From contig CATOSZ010000001.1 in assembly GCA_951812805.1 (NCBI GenBank), positions 186,001 to 250,000 of the forward strand: a DNA stretch of 64,000 nt, in the 5' to 3' direction. The position numbers and the translations under genes were made by a program. The stretch is from an uncultured Alphaproteobacteria bacterium. Its GTDB lineage: Bacteria; Pseudomonadota; Alphaproteobacteria; GCA-2731375. Below are positions 47,943 through 57,327 of the stretch, in pieces. Each line of letters starts with the position of its first letter. Positions within the stretch are counted from its first letter, which is position 1. Below the pieces are notes generated by a model, which did no database searches, was not told the DNA's origin, and worked only from the letters and a program-made list of their open reading frames with translations.

Positions 47943-49040
47943 TCACTCGGGGTTGCGTAACCACGCCGACTTGTAGGCGCGGACATGCTGGGGGGGATAG
48001 TCGACGTCGGCGTCGAGGACGGCGGCGGCGTGCCAGGGCCAGCGGGGATTGGCCAGCATGCCGCGGGCCAGCGCCACGAAGTCGGCCTGTCCCTCGGCGA
48101 TGATGGCCTCGGCGTGCCGCGGCCGATGGATCATGCCGACGGCCATGGTGGGGACGTCCGCCTCGCGGCGGATCGTGGCGGCGAAGGGGACCTGATGGCC
48201 TTCGCCCAGGGGCACCTGCTGCGCGAGTGAGAGACCGCCGGTGGACACCGCGACATAGTCGCAGCCGAGCGCACGAAGCTCTTGGCAAAAGACCACCGCT
48301 TCCGGCAGATCCCACCCGCCCTCCAGCCAATCGGTCGCGGAAATCCGTACGCCCATCGGTTTCTCCGCGGGCCAGGCCTCGCGCATGGCGGCGAAGATCT
48401 CGAGCGGATAGCGCAGGCGGCCGGCGAGGTCGCCGCCATAGGCATCCGGGCGGCGGTTCGTCAGCGGTGAGAGGAACTCGTGCAGCAGATAGCCATGCGC
48501 TGCCGTCAGTTCGACGAGGTCGAGGCCGAGCCGCCGGGCCCGCCGGGTGGCGTCGACATGGGCGTCCTTCACCTCCCGCAACCCGGCCGCATCCAACGCT
48601 TCGGGCAGCGGCCAGCCCGCGGCGCGCGGCAGGCCCGAACAGCCCCGTGTCGGCCAACCGCCCGCGGCGGCGTCGAGCGGCGCGCCGCGCTGCTCCCAGG
48701 GCACCCGGGCCGAGCCCTTACGGCCCGCATGGGACAATTGAATGCCGAGCCTGGCCGCGCCGTGCTCCCGGCAGAAGGCGATCACCGGCGCCAGCGCGGC
48801 CTCGTTCTCGTCGCTGTAGAGGCCGAGACAGGCCGGCGTGATCCGCCCCCGCGCCTCCACATGCGTCGCCTCGATGACGACCAGCCCGGCGCCGGACATC
48901 GACATCTGTCCGAGGTACACGAGATGCCAGTTCGTGGCCGACCCGTCGCGGGCGCTGTACTGACACATGGGCGAGACGACGATCCGATTGGCAACCGACA
49001 TCTCCCGCAGCGCCAGGCCGGAAAACAGAGCGCTGCTCAT
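47943..49040 (-). CDS. old-yellow-enzyme (NADH:flavin oxidoreductase) homologue
   Basis: A 365-residue FMN-dependent ene-reductase of the YqjM type. Conserved parts are NRIVVSPMCQYSARDGSATNW, QLSHAGRKGS, DLVELTAAHGYLLHEFLSPLTNRR and YGGDLAGRLRYPLE. It reduces activated double bonds. The start at 49040 is the Met at the family's usual position; an upstream Met at 49088 would add a non-homologous extension. It is convergent with the acylase gene (15 bases) and lies downstream of enoyl-CoA hydratase. Confidence 0.86.
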   Translation of the reverse strand: MSSALFSGLALREMSVANRIVVSPMCQYSARDGSATNWHLVYLGQMSMSGAGLVVIEATHVEARGRITPACLGLYSDENEAALAPVIAFCREHGAARLGIQLSHAGRKGSARVPWEQRGAPLDAAAGGWPTRGCSGLPRAAGWPLPEALDAAGLREVKDAHVDATRRARRLGLDLVELTAAHGYLLHEFLSPLTNRRPDAYGGDLAGRLRYPLEIFAAMREAWPAEKPMGVRISATDWLEGGWDLPEAVVFCQELRALGCDYVAVSTGGLSLAQQVPLGEGHQVPFAATIRREADVPTMAVGMIHRPRHAEAIIAEGQADFVALARGMLANPRWPWHAAAVLDADVDYPPQHVRAYKSAWLRNPE

Positions 49041-49174
49041 CGATGAAGGCTCAGCCCGACCGGCCATCGCCGCCGGCACCCGAGCCATCGAAAGAACCGT
49101 CGATGTTTGTCACCATTTCCTCCCCGTCGAAACCGAGACTATAGGCCGGGCGATCTCCTGGTAAGGGGCAGATA

Positions 49175-49237
49175 GGGGTCAGGTCTTGCTTTTTGCCTTC
49201 ATTAGATCTCTCTAGGCAAGAAACAAGACCTGACCCC
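49175..49237. repeat. REP-like intercistronic hairpin
   Basis: Two perfect 14-base arms, GGGGTCAGGTCTTG (49175-49188) and CAAGACCTGACCCC (49224-49237), enclose a further imperfect stem (49190-49197 with 49215-49222). The GGGGTCAGGTCT core is common in RAYT/REP-type repeats. It lies between the enoyl-CoA hydratase and old-yellow-enzyme genes on the minus strand and could end transcription or protect mRNA. Confidence 0.7.
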
Positions 49238-49292
49238 GTTTGAGACATGAGACCAATCGAGGCGGACGGGAATTCGTCGAGCAGCCAGGGGA

Positions 49293-50168
49293 TCAGGGTT
49301 TCTTCGGGCGGGCGCCGTAGTCGCCGTGGGGGGCGTCGCGTTCGGCGACGACGTCGCGCAGGCCTTCGGTGTCGACGCGTTCCATCCAGCGCTGCGCCTC
49401 TTCCGTGTGGCGGGCGATGCCGTCGAAGACCGTGCCGATCAGCTGGGTCGTGCGCAGGCCCATGTTCTCGAAGGCCTGGTTGATCAGCAGCTTGTTGAGC
49501 GCGAGCTGGTTCGCCGGGATATGCGCCAGGCGCCGGGCATGCGCCTCGATCGCCGCCTCGAGTTCGCCCGCCGGGCAAACATGGGAGACCAGGCCGATGC
49601 GATGGGCCGTCGCGGCATCGATGGCATCGCCGCTCAACAGGTACTGCTTGGCGTGTTCGAGGCCGAGACGATAGACCCACATCATGGTTGTCGGCAGGCC
49701 GTAGATCCGGCTCGGCGCATAGCCGATGAAGGCGTCGTCGGCCATGTAGAGCAGGTCGCAGCACAGGACGAGGTCGGTGGCGCCGCCGATCGCCCAGCCG
49801 TGGATCTGGCCGAGCACGGGCTTGGGGCACTCCCAGATCTTCATGAAGCGGGCGACGTTGTGGCGCATCGCTTGGTAGTCGCGGACCGGATCCCAGGCGC
49901 CCGGCCGCGGCTCGGGTCCTTCGGCATCGTAGGGCGAGGGGGTGCCGCCCTCGGCCCGCCAGGCGTCGAGATCGTAGCCTCCGGTGAGCGCCCGGCCCGC
50001 ACCCCGCAGCAGAATCGCGCGAACGGCGCGCGAGGCCGTCGCCCGCTCGATACCGTCGGCGACGCCTTGGATCATCTCTTCCGTCAGCGTGTTCATCCGC
50101 GCCGGCCGGTTGAGGGTGAGGATGGCGAGGCTGTCGCGTTCTTCGTAGAGTAGTGGTGCGTCGCTCAT
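49293..50168 (-). CDS. enoyl-CoA hydratase/isomerase family protein
   Basis: A 291-residue crotonase-fold enzyme. The oxyanion-hole segments are LLRGAGRALTGGYDLDAW and GQIHGWAIGGATDLVLCC. The position of the usual catalytic glutamates is altered (YGLPTTMMWVYRLG), so it may be an isomerase, hydrolase or a hydratase of unusual substrates rather than a plain beta-oxidation hydratase. Its ATG overlaps the stop of the upstream EamA gene (ATGA), so TauD-like, EamA and this gene form an operon. Confidence 0.82.
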   Translation of the reverse strand: MSDAPLLYEERDSLAILTLNRPARMNTLTEEMIQGVADGIERATASRAVRAILLRGAGRALTGGYDLDAWRAEGGTPSPYDAEGPEPRPGAWDPVRDYQAMRHNVARFMKIWECPKPVLGQIHGWAIGGATDLVLCCDLLYMADDAFIGYAPSRIYGLPTTMMWVYRLGLEHAKQYLLSGDAIDAATAHRIGLVSHVCPAGELEAAIEAHARRLAHIPANQLALNKLLINQAFENMGLRTTQLIGTVFDGIARHTEEAQRWMERVDTEGLRDVVAERDAPHGDYGARPKKP

Positions 50169-51058
50169 CGTGCTTTCCTCTCGTTGCGCACCAGCCGCCG
50201 TTGCTCCCGGATTGCCAGCAGGGCGTTGGTGAGCAGGGCCGCGACCACGATACCACCGCCCAACAGGGCGAGCGGCGTGGGCGTCTCGTGGATGACCAGC
50301 CAGACCCAGAGCGGGCCGAGCACGGTTTCGCCCAGGGTCAGGAGGCCGACCTCCGCCGCTGGAATATAGCGTGGGCCGAGGGTGGTGAGGGTGATCGCCG
50401 GCGCGATCACGGCGAGGCCCATGATCGCGACCCAGAGCATCTGCGTGGATTGCACCGCCAGGGGGCTGGAGAAGGCGAGTGCGCCGGCGGCGAAGAACAG
50501 TCCCGAAATCGCCATCGCCGGCACCATGTTGATGGCGCGGCGGTGGCGGATGATCGTGAACTTTGCGCCCAGCACGAGGGAGGCGAAGATCGCCAGCCCG
50601 TCGCCGAGCAGCGTGCCCTGGCCGAGGCCTTCCCAGACGATGAGGCAGATGCCCGCAACGGCGACGGCGATCGCCAGCCAGATCCGCCGCGGCACGTGTT
50701 CCTTCAGGAGCAGGCGCGAAAGAATCGCAGCGAACAGCGGTGCCGTCGCCAGCATGACCAGGGCGTTCGCCACCTTGGTGTTCTGGATGGCGCCGAGGAA
50801 GGTGATGGTGTTGACGGCGAAGAGGGCGGCCAGCACGACGCCGGTCCAGCCGATGGCCCGGAAGATCTCCGGCGTGCGGCGGCGATAGAGGACGGTCAGG
50901 ATCAGCGTGATGCCGATCGCCTGGAACACGCCGCGCCAGACCGCGAGCGTCCAGACGTCCATGGCGGCGAGACGGATCAGCAAGGTGTCCGGGCTGATCA
51001 GCAGAATGCCGAGCGCGGTGATCGCCAATCCCTTGGCGTGATCGGAAAGCGGTGCCAC
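50165..51058 (-). CDS. EamA-family (DMT) exporter
   Basis: A membrane protein of about 297 residues with ten predicted helices in two EamA repeats: ITALGILLISPDTLLIRLAAM, FAVNTITFLGAIQNT and, in the second half, LTTLGPRYIPAAEVGLLTLGET. It belongs to the drug/metabolite transporter superfamily. The start is taken as the GTG at 51058, four bases after the TauD-like stop; the upstream frame has no better support. Its stop overlaps the start of the enoyl-CoA hydratase gene. Confidence 0.8.
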   Translation of the reverse strand: MAPLSDHAKGLAITALGILLISPDTLLIRLAAMDVWTLAVWRGVFQAIGITLILTVLYRRRTPEIFRAIGWTGVVLAALFAVNTITFLGAIQNTKVANALVMLATAPLFAAILSRLLLKEHVPRRIWLAIAVAVAGICLIVWEGLGQGTLLGDGLAIFASLVLGAKFTIIRHRRAINMVPAMAISGLFFAAGALAFSSPLAVQSTQMLWVAIMGLAVIAPAITLTTLGPRYIPAAEVGLLTLGETVLGPLWVWLVIHETPTPLALLGGGIVVAALLTNALLAIREQRRLVRNERKAR

Positions 51059-51062
51059 CGGC

Positions 51063-51869
51063 TCAGGCGGCTTCGAGCGCGGTGCAGCGCAACAGCAACC
51101 GCCGCGCGCCGGTGAAGTCATTGATCGGATAGTGCAGGGTGAAGCGATTGTCCCAGATCACCACCTGGCCGGGGCGCCAGCCAATGCGACAGGTGAATTC
51201 CGGCCGGGTCATATGGCGGGTGAAGAAGTCGATCAACGGCCGGCTTTCCGCCGCCGTAAAGCCCTCGAAGCGCGTCGCGAACATGGCGTTGAGATAGAGC
51301 CCTTCCGCCCCGCTTACCTGGTGCCGACGGACCAGGGGATGGATCGCCGTCTCGCCGGGCGTGTCCGGCCGCCCGGGTCCCTCGTAGCTGTGCACCGCCC
51401 GCAGGCCGCGCGCCAGGCGCTGCATGCCATCGCTGAGTGCATCGAAGGCCGCGATGGTATTGGCAAAGGCGGTATCGCCACCGACCGGCGGAATGATCAG
51501 GGCGTGCAGGACACTATAGAGCGCTGCTGGATCGCGGAACGTCACGTCGGCATGCCAGTCGGACCCACCAAAGAGCCGCTCGCCGTCCGGCTCCTTGCGC
51601 ATCTCCAGGACCTCCGGCAGGCCGTCGGCGCGCAGCACGCCCTCGTCCGCGTGATGGAGGAAGAGCGGCCCGAAGCAGGCCGTCAGGTCGCGCAGGTCCG
51701 CGGGCGAAAGCGATTGGTCCTCGATCACCACCACCAGATGGGAATCAAGCGCGCCTTGCAGGTCCGCCAGAAGTTTCGCCGACGGCGCGCCGGAAAGCGC
51801 TACGCCGTCGAGCACCGCGCCCAGTTGCGGTGTCAACGGTCGGGCGGTGATGGATGGCGATGGGCTCAT
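51063..51869 (-). CDS. TauD/TfdA-family 2-oxoglutarate dioxygenase
   Basis: A 268-residue Fe(II)/2-oxoglutarate enzyme. The metal triad pattern appears as HADVTF (His-x-Asp) in GSDWHADVTF and the distal His in RFTLHYPIND. The C-terminus RRLLLRCTAL contains the oxoglutarate-binding Arg region. Such enzymes release sulfite, aldehyde or amine from alkyl substrates; a sulfonate or herbicide-like substrate is possible. The start at 51869 follows GGGAGGGGCGCGGC. First gene of the operon with EamA and enoyl-CoA hydratase. Confidence 0.85.
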   Translation of the reverse strand: MSPSPSITARPLTPQLGAVLDGVALSGAPSAKLLADLQGALDSHLVVVIEDQSLSPADLRDLTACFGPLFLHHADEGVLRADGLPEVLEMRKEPDGERLFGGSDWHADVTFRDPAALYSVLHALIIPPVGGDTAFANTIAAFDALSDGMQRLARGLRAVHSYEGPGRPDTPGETAIHPLVRRHQVSGAEGLYLNAMFATRFEGFTAAESRPLIDFFTRHMTRPEFTCRIGWRPGQVVIWDNRFTLHYPINDFTGARRLLLRCTALEAA

Positions 51870-51968
51870 GCCGCGCCCCTCCCACGGGCCGGGCGACGAT
51901 AGGATATGGACGCGTGCGACGAAAGCGGATTTCGTCATGCTAGATTTCGGAGCGGGGAGGGAACACCG

Positions 51969-53246
51969 ATGACCGAGAACGACGCGAGCGCCAAGGCTTT
52001 GGCTCATGTGGACGAGGACCGTCTGCTCGAGCTGGAGCGGGACCTCATCCGCATTCCCTCGACCACTTTCGAGGAGGGGGAGATCGCCGACTATCTCGCC
52101 AACTACATGGCCGACCTCGGCCTGGAGGTCGAGATGATGCAGGTCGCCAACCCGAAGGCGCCGGGCAGCTTTACCCGCCAGCCGGTCGGCCGCCTCGCCG
52201 GCGCGGGGGGCGGGCGCAGCCTGATGTTGAACGGGCATATGGATCCGGGGATCGAGATGTCCGGCTGGTCGGTCGATCCCTACGGCGCCAAGTTCGAGGA
52301 CGGCTGGATCTGGGGCATGGGCGCGCATGACGACAAGGGCGGGATCGCCGCCATGATCACGGCGCTGGCGGCGGTGATGCGCGCGGGCGTGCGGCTCGCG
52401 GGCGATGTGCTGGTCTGCCCCGTGGTCGCCCACAAGCATGGCGGCGCCGGGACCCGGGCGCTGGTCGAGGCCGGGATCCTCGCGGATTGCTGCATCAACC
52501 TGGAGCATTCGGCAAATACCATCGCGACGGCCTGCGTCGGCATCCAGATTGCGCTCGTCCGCACGCGCGCGCCGGACCTGTTCTTCCGCTACAACGCCGA
52601 AGCGCGGGCCGCCTACATGAACCCGGTCGAGCAACAGGCCGAGTTGACCCGTCGCCTCGGCCCGAGCCTGACGCCGATTGCACCCGACGGCTGGCTATCG
52701 TTCGAACCGCATCCAGACCTGCCGGGCTTCCCGATGCACTGCATCGACATCATCCACAAGGAGCACTATTTCCATCCCGACCACACCGGCCTGTCGACGC
52801 GGGAGTGCGAGCTCGAATTCCAGCTGCGCACCGTGCCGGGGCAGACCGTCGAGAGTATTCGGGCCGACCTGCAGGGCCTGCTCGACGCCATCGCCGCCGA
52901 TCATCCGGCGTTCGACGCCGAGCTGGTGATCCCGGCACCGGGACAGGAGGAGATCTGGAACCTCGCGCCGATGCTGATCGAGAAGAGCCATCCGATGGTC
53001 GTAGCGCTCGCCGAGGGGCACGCGCTGGCTGCGGGCGCGGCGCCGGAGGTGAGCGGCTCCGGCCGTCTCGGGAACGTCGGCGACGGCAACATTCTCGCTG
53101 CCCATGGCGTCGCCAGCCTGCAATACGGGCCGGGCGACATCCGTATTTACGACGAATGGCCGACGCCGGACGAGCGGGTTCGCCTCTCCGACCTGGTGAC
53201 CGCGTCGAAGGCGATCGCCTACGCCATTCCCCGGATTTGCGGTTGA
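51969..53246 (+). CDS. M20-family metallopeptidase-like protein with altered active site
   Basis: A 425-residue ArgE/DapE/M20 homologue. Metal positions His90 and Asp92 (LNGHMDPG), Asp121 (GAHDDKGGIAAM) and Glu179 (NLEHSANT) are kept. At the position of the catalytic and bridging Glu pair the sequence is VVAHKHGGAGTRALVE: His155-Lys156 instead of Glu-Glu. The nearby DapE in the same window keeps the pair, so this is a real divergence, not a weak alignment. Zinc binding or hydrolysis would be changed; it may catalyse another reaction. It overlaps no neighbour and its stop lies 16 bases from the DGC stop. Confidence 0.8.
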   Translation: MTENDASAKALAHVDEDRLLELERDLIRIPSTTFEEGEIADYLANYMADLGLEVEMMQVANPKAPGSFTRQPVGRLAGAGGGRSLMLNGHMDPGIEMSGWSVDPYGAKFEDGWIWGMGAHDDKGGIAAMITALAAVMRAGVRLAGDVLVCPVVAHKHGGAGTRALVEAGILADCCINLEHSANTIATACVGIQIALVRTRAPDLFFRYNAEARAAYMNPVEQQAELTRRLGPSLTPIAPDGWLSFEPHPDLPGFPMHCIDIIHKEHYFHPDHTGLSTRECELEFQLRTVPGQTVESIRADLQGLLDAIAADHPAFDAELVIPAPGQEEIWNLAPMLIEKSHPMVVALAEGHALAAGAAPEVSGSGRLGNVGDGNILAAHGVASLQYGPGDIRIYDEWPTPDERVRLSDLVTASKAIAYAIPRICG

Positions 53247-53262
53247 GGCAGCGGTCGGGGCG

Positions 53263-54360
53263 CTATTCGGCCGGCGCGTGGAAGCCGAGGTTTTCCTGGG
53301 CGACGCGACGCAGCGAGCCGACCTCGCAGACTTCGTCCACATCACTCTCGGAAGAGACGACCCGATTGCGACCGCCACGCTTGGCCGCATAGAGCGCTTC
53401 GTCCGCCCGGTTGAGGATTTCGTGCCAGGCCGTGTCGGTGGTGTGGTTCTTGGCGACGCCGACGCTGCAGGTGAATTCGAGGCGTTCGCCGGCGAAATCG
53501 AAGGCCGCATCCTGCACCGCCTTGGCCAATCGGCGGCCCGCACGCAGTGCCGTCGCCGCGTCGGCGTCGGGCAGCAGGACCGCAAACTCCTCGCCGCCCA
53601 TGCGGCCCGCGATATCGACGTCCTCTCGTATGGCACCGGACATCGCGGCGGCGGCATGGCGCAGAACCTCGTCGCCCGCCTCGTGACCGTAGGTGTCGTT
53701 GATCCCCTTGAAGAGGTCGAGATCGAGATAGAGTAACGACATGTCCGTGCCGCCACGCCGGGCGCGGCGGAACTCGCGCTGGCAGAATTCGGTGAAGGCG
53801 AGGCGATTGGCGAGCCGGGTGAGCGGATCGGTACGGCTCTCTTCATAGAGGCGCCGATTAGCGACGTTCAGGGAGCCGACGGCGTCCTGCAGCTTCTCCT
53901 CGAGGATCTTGCGTTCCGCCTCGGCCTCGGCCCGGTGGGCGAACAGGCGGGCGATCTCTAGCTCGGGGCCGTCGGGATCGATTTTTCGGTCCGCATAGAC
54001 GGCGAGATGACCGTAGACTTTGCCGGTCTCCGTCTTCAGGGGAATGCCGATGAAGCTTTTGTAGGGAAACTTGCGTTTCTTCTCGAAGTCCCTGTTCACG
54101 TCGCAGGGGATGAGGGTCGGCTCGCCGTCATAGGGAATCCGGCAGGGCTGTCCGTCGATGTCGTAGTCCCAGCTGTCGCGAAACTCGTTGCGGCACCAAG
54201 ACGCTTGCACCCGGACCCGGGTCGCCGGCTCGTCCAGAGCATAGGCGACGAAGACATGGTCGACCTGCAAGGCCTCGGCGAGGCTGCGGACCATCGATTT
54301 GAAAAAGGCGTCTCCGATATTGCGCCCGGTGAGCTCGATGAGCCGCTTCAACAGCTCGTA
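53263..54360 (-). pseudogene. diguanylate cyclase (GAF-GGDEF), 5' end displaced by IS21
   Basis: The frame encodes a GAF-like domain (about residues 10-150 of the intact protein) and a GGDEF domain with the active-site GRMGGEEFAVLL (residue 262-266 of the reconstructed protein). The RxxD inhibitory site is not evident. The native start, MTHVTNDYEL, is split off at 58562-58582 by an IS21-family element. Removing the element and one copy of the GTCGTT duplication gives 372 codons in frame. In the current state no ATG is in frame until within the GAF domain, so the product, if any, is shortened. It is convergent with the M20 gene. Confidence 0.88.
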
Positions 54361-54366
54361 GTCGTT
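54361..54366. repeat. target duplication, left copy of the IS21 composite
   Basis: GTCGTT, identical to 58562-58567. Confidence 0.85.
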
Positions 54367-54482
54367 TGTGAATCGGCATGCAAAACTGACCCACTTTGGT
54401 GGGTTATGAGCGGTAAGAATTGACCCACCTGGAACGCTAGCATCCGCACGGAACAGTGCGGAGGAAAGAGCAGGTGGTATTG

Positions 54483-55983
54483 ATGGAAAGCGTATTGAAG
54501 ATCCGACGTTGGATATTACGGGAGGGTCGGAGTATCCGATCTGTATCTCGTCAGACTGGTTTGTCGCGGAACACGATTAAGAAGTATCTGAAGGACGGCG
54601 ATCCACCGAGCTATCAGCGGCGCGTTTCACCCGTCCGGCGTAAGCTTAGCGATGGCTTCGCCAGCCGGCTTCGGGCGCTCTTTGAGCAGGACCTGGGGCG
54701 CCCGCGCCGTGAGCGCCGGACGGCCAAGAAGCTTTATGAGCAGCTTGTGTCGGAAGGCTATAGCGGATCCTACTCGACGGTTCAGAGGTTTGTCCGCGAC
54801 CTGAAGCGTTCTGGCGCCGGATCGGGGGATGCGTTCATTCCGTTGCACTTTACGGCAGGTGACGCGCTCCAGTTTGACTGGAGCACGGAATACGCTGTCC
54901 TGGGCGGTGTCGAGCAGAAGGTAAAGGTTGCCCACTTCCGCCTATGTCATAGCCGCAAGCCCTTTGTTGTTGCCTATCCCAGCGAATCTCAGGAGATGGT
55001 GCTGGACGCCTTTGCACGGGCGATGTCTTTCTATGGCGGCGTACCGCGCCGGGTGATCATCGACAACCCCAAGACGATGGTAACCTATGTTTCGCGCTCT
55101 AAGGACCGTGTGTTCCATCCGCGCTTTCTGGCGTTGATGAACCACTATGTGATGGAACCGGTTGCTTGCACACCCCGCGGCGGGGTGGGAGAAGGGTCAG
55201 ATTGAGAACCAGGTTGGGTTCCTGCGGGGACAGCTGTTTGCGCCCAAGCCCGCCTTTGACGATCTGGATGCGCTGAACGGCTGGTTGCGTCTGCGCTGCG
55301 AGGAATTGGCGAATCGCGCCCACCCCGAACAATCGGATCGCAAGATCTCGGACGTGTTCGCAGACGAGTGCGCCGAACTGCGTCCCCTGGGCCGGGCTTT
55401 TGACGGCTATGTTGAGAAGGCCGCTCGTGTCCGCTCTACCTGTCTGGTCCAATATGCCACCAATCGCTATAGCGTCCCCTCCCGGTTCGCCGGGGAGCTT
55501 GTCTCTCTGCGCGCCTATGCGGACCGGATCGTGGTTGTGTCAGGGCAGAATGTGATTGCCGAGCACAAGCGCCGCTTTACCCGCAACGCCAGCTATTTCG
55601 AGCCCTGGCATTACCTGCCCCTACTCGACCGCAAGCCCGGCGCGCTGAGAGATGGCGCGCCCTTTGTGGGTTGGCAATTGCCTGAGGCGATGCACCGGGT
55701 CAGGGCGCATTACATGGCCGGCAAAGGCGGGGACCGGGAGTTTGTCGATCTGCTCCTGCTGGCCCAGGATCACGGGATCGAGGTGGTCGAGATAGCCTGT
55801 GAACTGGCCGTGGAGCAGAACACGCTGCGCCTTCCGGCCATCATCAATCTGATCAACCAACTGGTGGAGCCGGTCATCGCGCCATGGGGCGAGAGCCACG
55901 CCTATCCGCAACTGACCTTGCGGCCCGAAGCGGACTGCAAGCGCTATGAGACGCTGTGCGTTGCCGGGGAGGCCGTCGCATGA
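54483..55983 (+). pseudogene. istA: IS21 transposase IstA, one-base frameshift
   Basis: The first frame (start 54483) covers the helix-turn-helix (GRSIRSVSRQTGLSRNTIKKYL) and the start of the DDE core, with Asp in QFDWSTEYAVL and Asp in IIDNPKTMV, then hits a stop at 55205. A C run at 55173-55176 has one extra base; deleting one C joins it to a second frame (GWEKGQIENQVGFLRGQLF) carrying the catalytic Glu and running to 55983. The intact protein would be 499 residues. As sequenced, the product lacks the Glu. This could be decay or a sequencing error. Confidence 0.8.
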
Positions 55984-56711
55984 AAGCTTTGATAGACCAA
56001 CTGATCGCCCTGAGGCTGTATGGAATGGCGGCTTGCGCCGAAGCTTTGCTGGCCGCGCGCAAGCCGCCAAGTCTGACCACTGCGATAAAGCAACTGATCG
56101 ACGCCGAGACTGTAGAGCGCCGGGTGCGCTCTATCCAGCACCAAATGCGGGCCTCGAAGTTCCCCCACCATAAGGACTTCGCCACTTTCGATTACGGCCT
56201 AGCCGCCGTCACCCAAGCGCAAATCGACCCCTTCTGCTCAGGGCAGTTCACCCAGGAGGCCCACAACCTCATTCTGGTGGGCGGAACCGGTACGGGCAAA
56301 ACCCACATCGCCATTGCTCTGGGGACGCTGTTGATCAATCAGGGAAAGAAGGTCCGTTTCTTCAACGCCGTCGATCTGATCAATGCGCTGATCAAGGAAC
56401 AGGCCGAAGGCAACGCCGGCAAGATCATCCGGCAACTGACGGCCATGGATTGCGTCATCATCGACGAACTGGGCTATATCCCATTCCCCAAATCCGGCGG
56501 TGCGCTCTTGTTCCACCTGATCAGCAAACTCTATGAGAAGACCAGCGTCATCATCACCACCAATCTGGAGTTCGGGGAATGGGTCTCCGTCTTCGGAGAT
56601 GCAAAAATGACAACCGCGTTGCTGGATCGTGTAACGCATCACTGCGCAATCATCGAAACAGGCAACATGTCTTACCGCTTCGCACAAAGCAAACAGCGAC
56701 GACAAAAGTAG
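55980..56711 (+). CDS. istB: IS21 helper ATPase IstB
   Basis: A 243-residue AAA+ ATPase of the IS21 type. Walker A is [19 protein letters not shown], Walker [16 protein letters not shown]. It assists IstA in target selection. The ATG at 55980 overlaps the istA stop (ATGA), the usual coupling. Confidence 0.93.
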   Translation: MKALIDQLIALRLYGMAACAEALLAARKPPSLTTAIKQLIDAETVERRVRSIQHQMRASKFPHHKDFATFDYGLAAVTQAQIDPFCSGQFTQEAHNLILVGGTGTGKTHIAIALGTLLINQGKKVRFFNAVDLINALIKEQAEGNAGKIIRQLTAMDCVIIDELGYIPFPKSGGALLFHLISKLYEKTSVIITTNLEFGEWVSVFGDAKMTTALLDRVTHHCAIIETGNMSYRFAQSKQRRQK

Positions 56712-56728
56712 CCGCCCTGTAAGCAAAG

Positions 56729-56768
56729 CCCCAGGCTGATCCGCTATATGGAGCCAATCAGCCTGGGG
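56729..56768 (+). terminator. hairpin terminator after istB
   Basis: CCCCAGGCTGAT (56729-56740) pairs perfectly with ATCAGCCTGGGG (56757-56768) over a 16-base loop, followed by GCTTTC. It is 18 bases after the istB stop. Confidence 0.7.
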
Positions 56769-56871
56769 GCTTTCATCGCAAAGGCGGGCAAATCAAAACG
56801 GGTCCTGTACAGATTGTTCTGCAAAAGGGGTTTCGTAGCTGGGGCACAAGTCCGGGCCGATGGGGTGGATG

Positions 56872-56997
56872 AGCTGCCTCCGGCTGGTCCGGGCTCTCGC
56901 GATCGAAATCCATGAGGACTGGCTGGATGCCAACCGCTAGCTCAACATGATCCATCTCAAGGAGAGCAAAAGCGAACGCATCCAGAAAGCCGCCTGA
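56872..56997 (+). pseudogene. IS256 transposase C-terminal fragment
   Basis: Forty-two codons with an in-frame TAG where a Tyr is expected (in place of RYLNM), then a stop. Only the C-terminal tail of the transposase survives. Confidence 0.7.
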
Positions 56998-57006
56998 CGG
57001 CGGCTC

Positions 57007-57054
57007 GGCATGCCTGGCGCTCCGAGCAATCGAAATCTCCGCGCCAGGCATGCC
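57007..57054. repeat. perfect 14-base inverted repeat
   Basis: GGCATGCCTGGCGC (57007-57020) and GCGCCAGGCATGCC (57041-57054), with a 20-base loop, just after the IS256-type transposase stop. Probably the terminator of the former IS256 gene. Confidence 0.65.
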
Positions 57055-57166
57055 GGTGGCCCTCATCGGCAGCCATGACAAACTTGCAGAACAGTCTGGA
57101 CACTACTTCAAAAGCTCATTGCCACTTCAAGAACCCCACCTGATCCCCACGTTCCGCCGCCGGCCC

Positions 57167-57273
57167 GGTTGTCCCGGTGGGCCCACAGGCCCCTCCCACG
57201 CGGCTTCGCTCCGCGTAACGCAAAGCGCTACACGAAGCCGCGCGGGGCCCTCCCGTGGACTACCGGGACAACC
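57167..57273. repeat. long imperfect hairpin in the IS21 3' region
   Basis: Outer arms GGTTGTCCCGGT (57167-57178) and ACCGGGACAACC (57262-57273) are perfect. Inner arms CGCGGCTTCG (57199-57208) and CGAAGCCGCG (57233-57242) are also perfect. It lies between the IS256 remnant and the IS21 terminal repeats, with no coding function evident. Confidence 0.6.
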
Positions 57274-57317
57274 TCCGTCGAAGCAAGGGGGGGGGTCAAT
57301 TTTGCACGCCGATAGGG

Positions 57318-57327
57318 GGTCAGAATT
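57318..57327. repeat. target duplication, left copy of the ISAs1 element
   Basis: GGTCAGAATT, identical to 58537-58546. Confidence 0.9.

Larger units (their letters stand above)
56802..57103 (+). mobile_element. IS256-family remnant inside the IS21 element
   Basis: Imperfect inverted repeats (CTGTACAGATTGTTCTGCAA at 56805-56824, reverse complement near 57084-57103) flank a short fragment. From 56872 to 56997 it encodes SCLRLVRALAIEIHEDW and then, after an in-frame TAG replacing a conserved Tyr (NR-stop-LNMIHLKE), the end of an IS256-type transposase. It is a defective, internally deleted copy of about 300 bp; no transposase could be made. Confidence 0.7.

Noticed and set aside
49041-49292. 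small gene between old-yellow-enzyme and enoyl-CoA hydratase
   Set aside because: Only short shadow frames; the segment is dominated by the REP-like hairpin.
54128-54394. out-of-frame ATG (MPIHKR) at the IS21 edge as a new DGC start
   Set aside because: It lies in a different frame from the GAF-GGDEF protein, so it cannot restore it.
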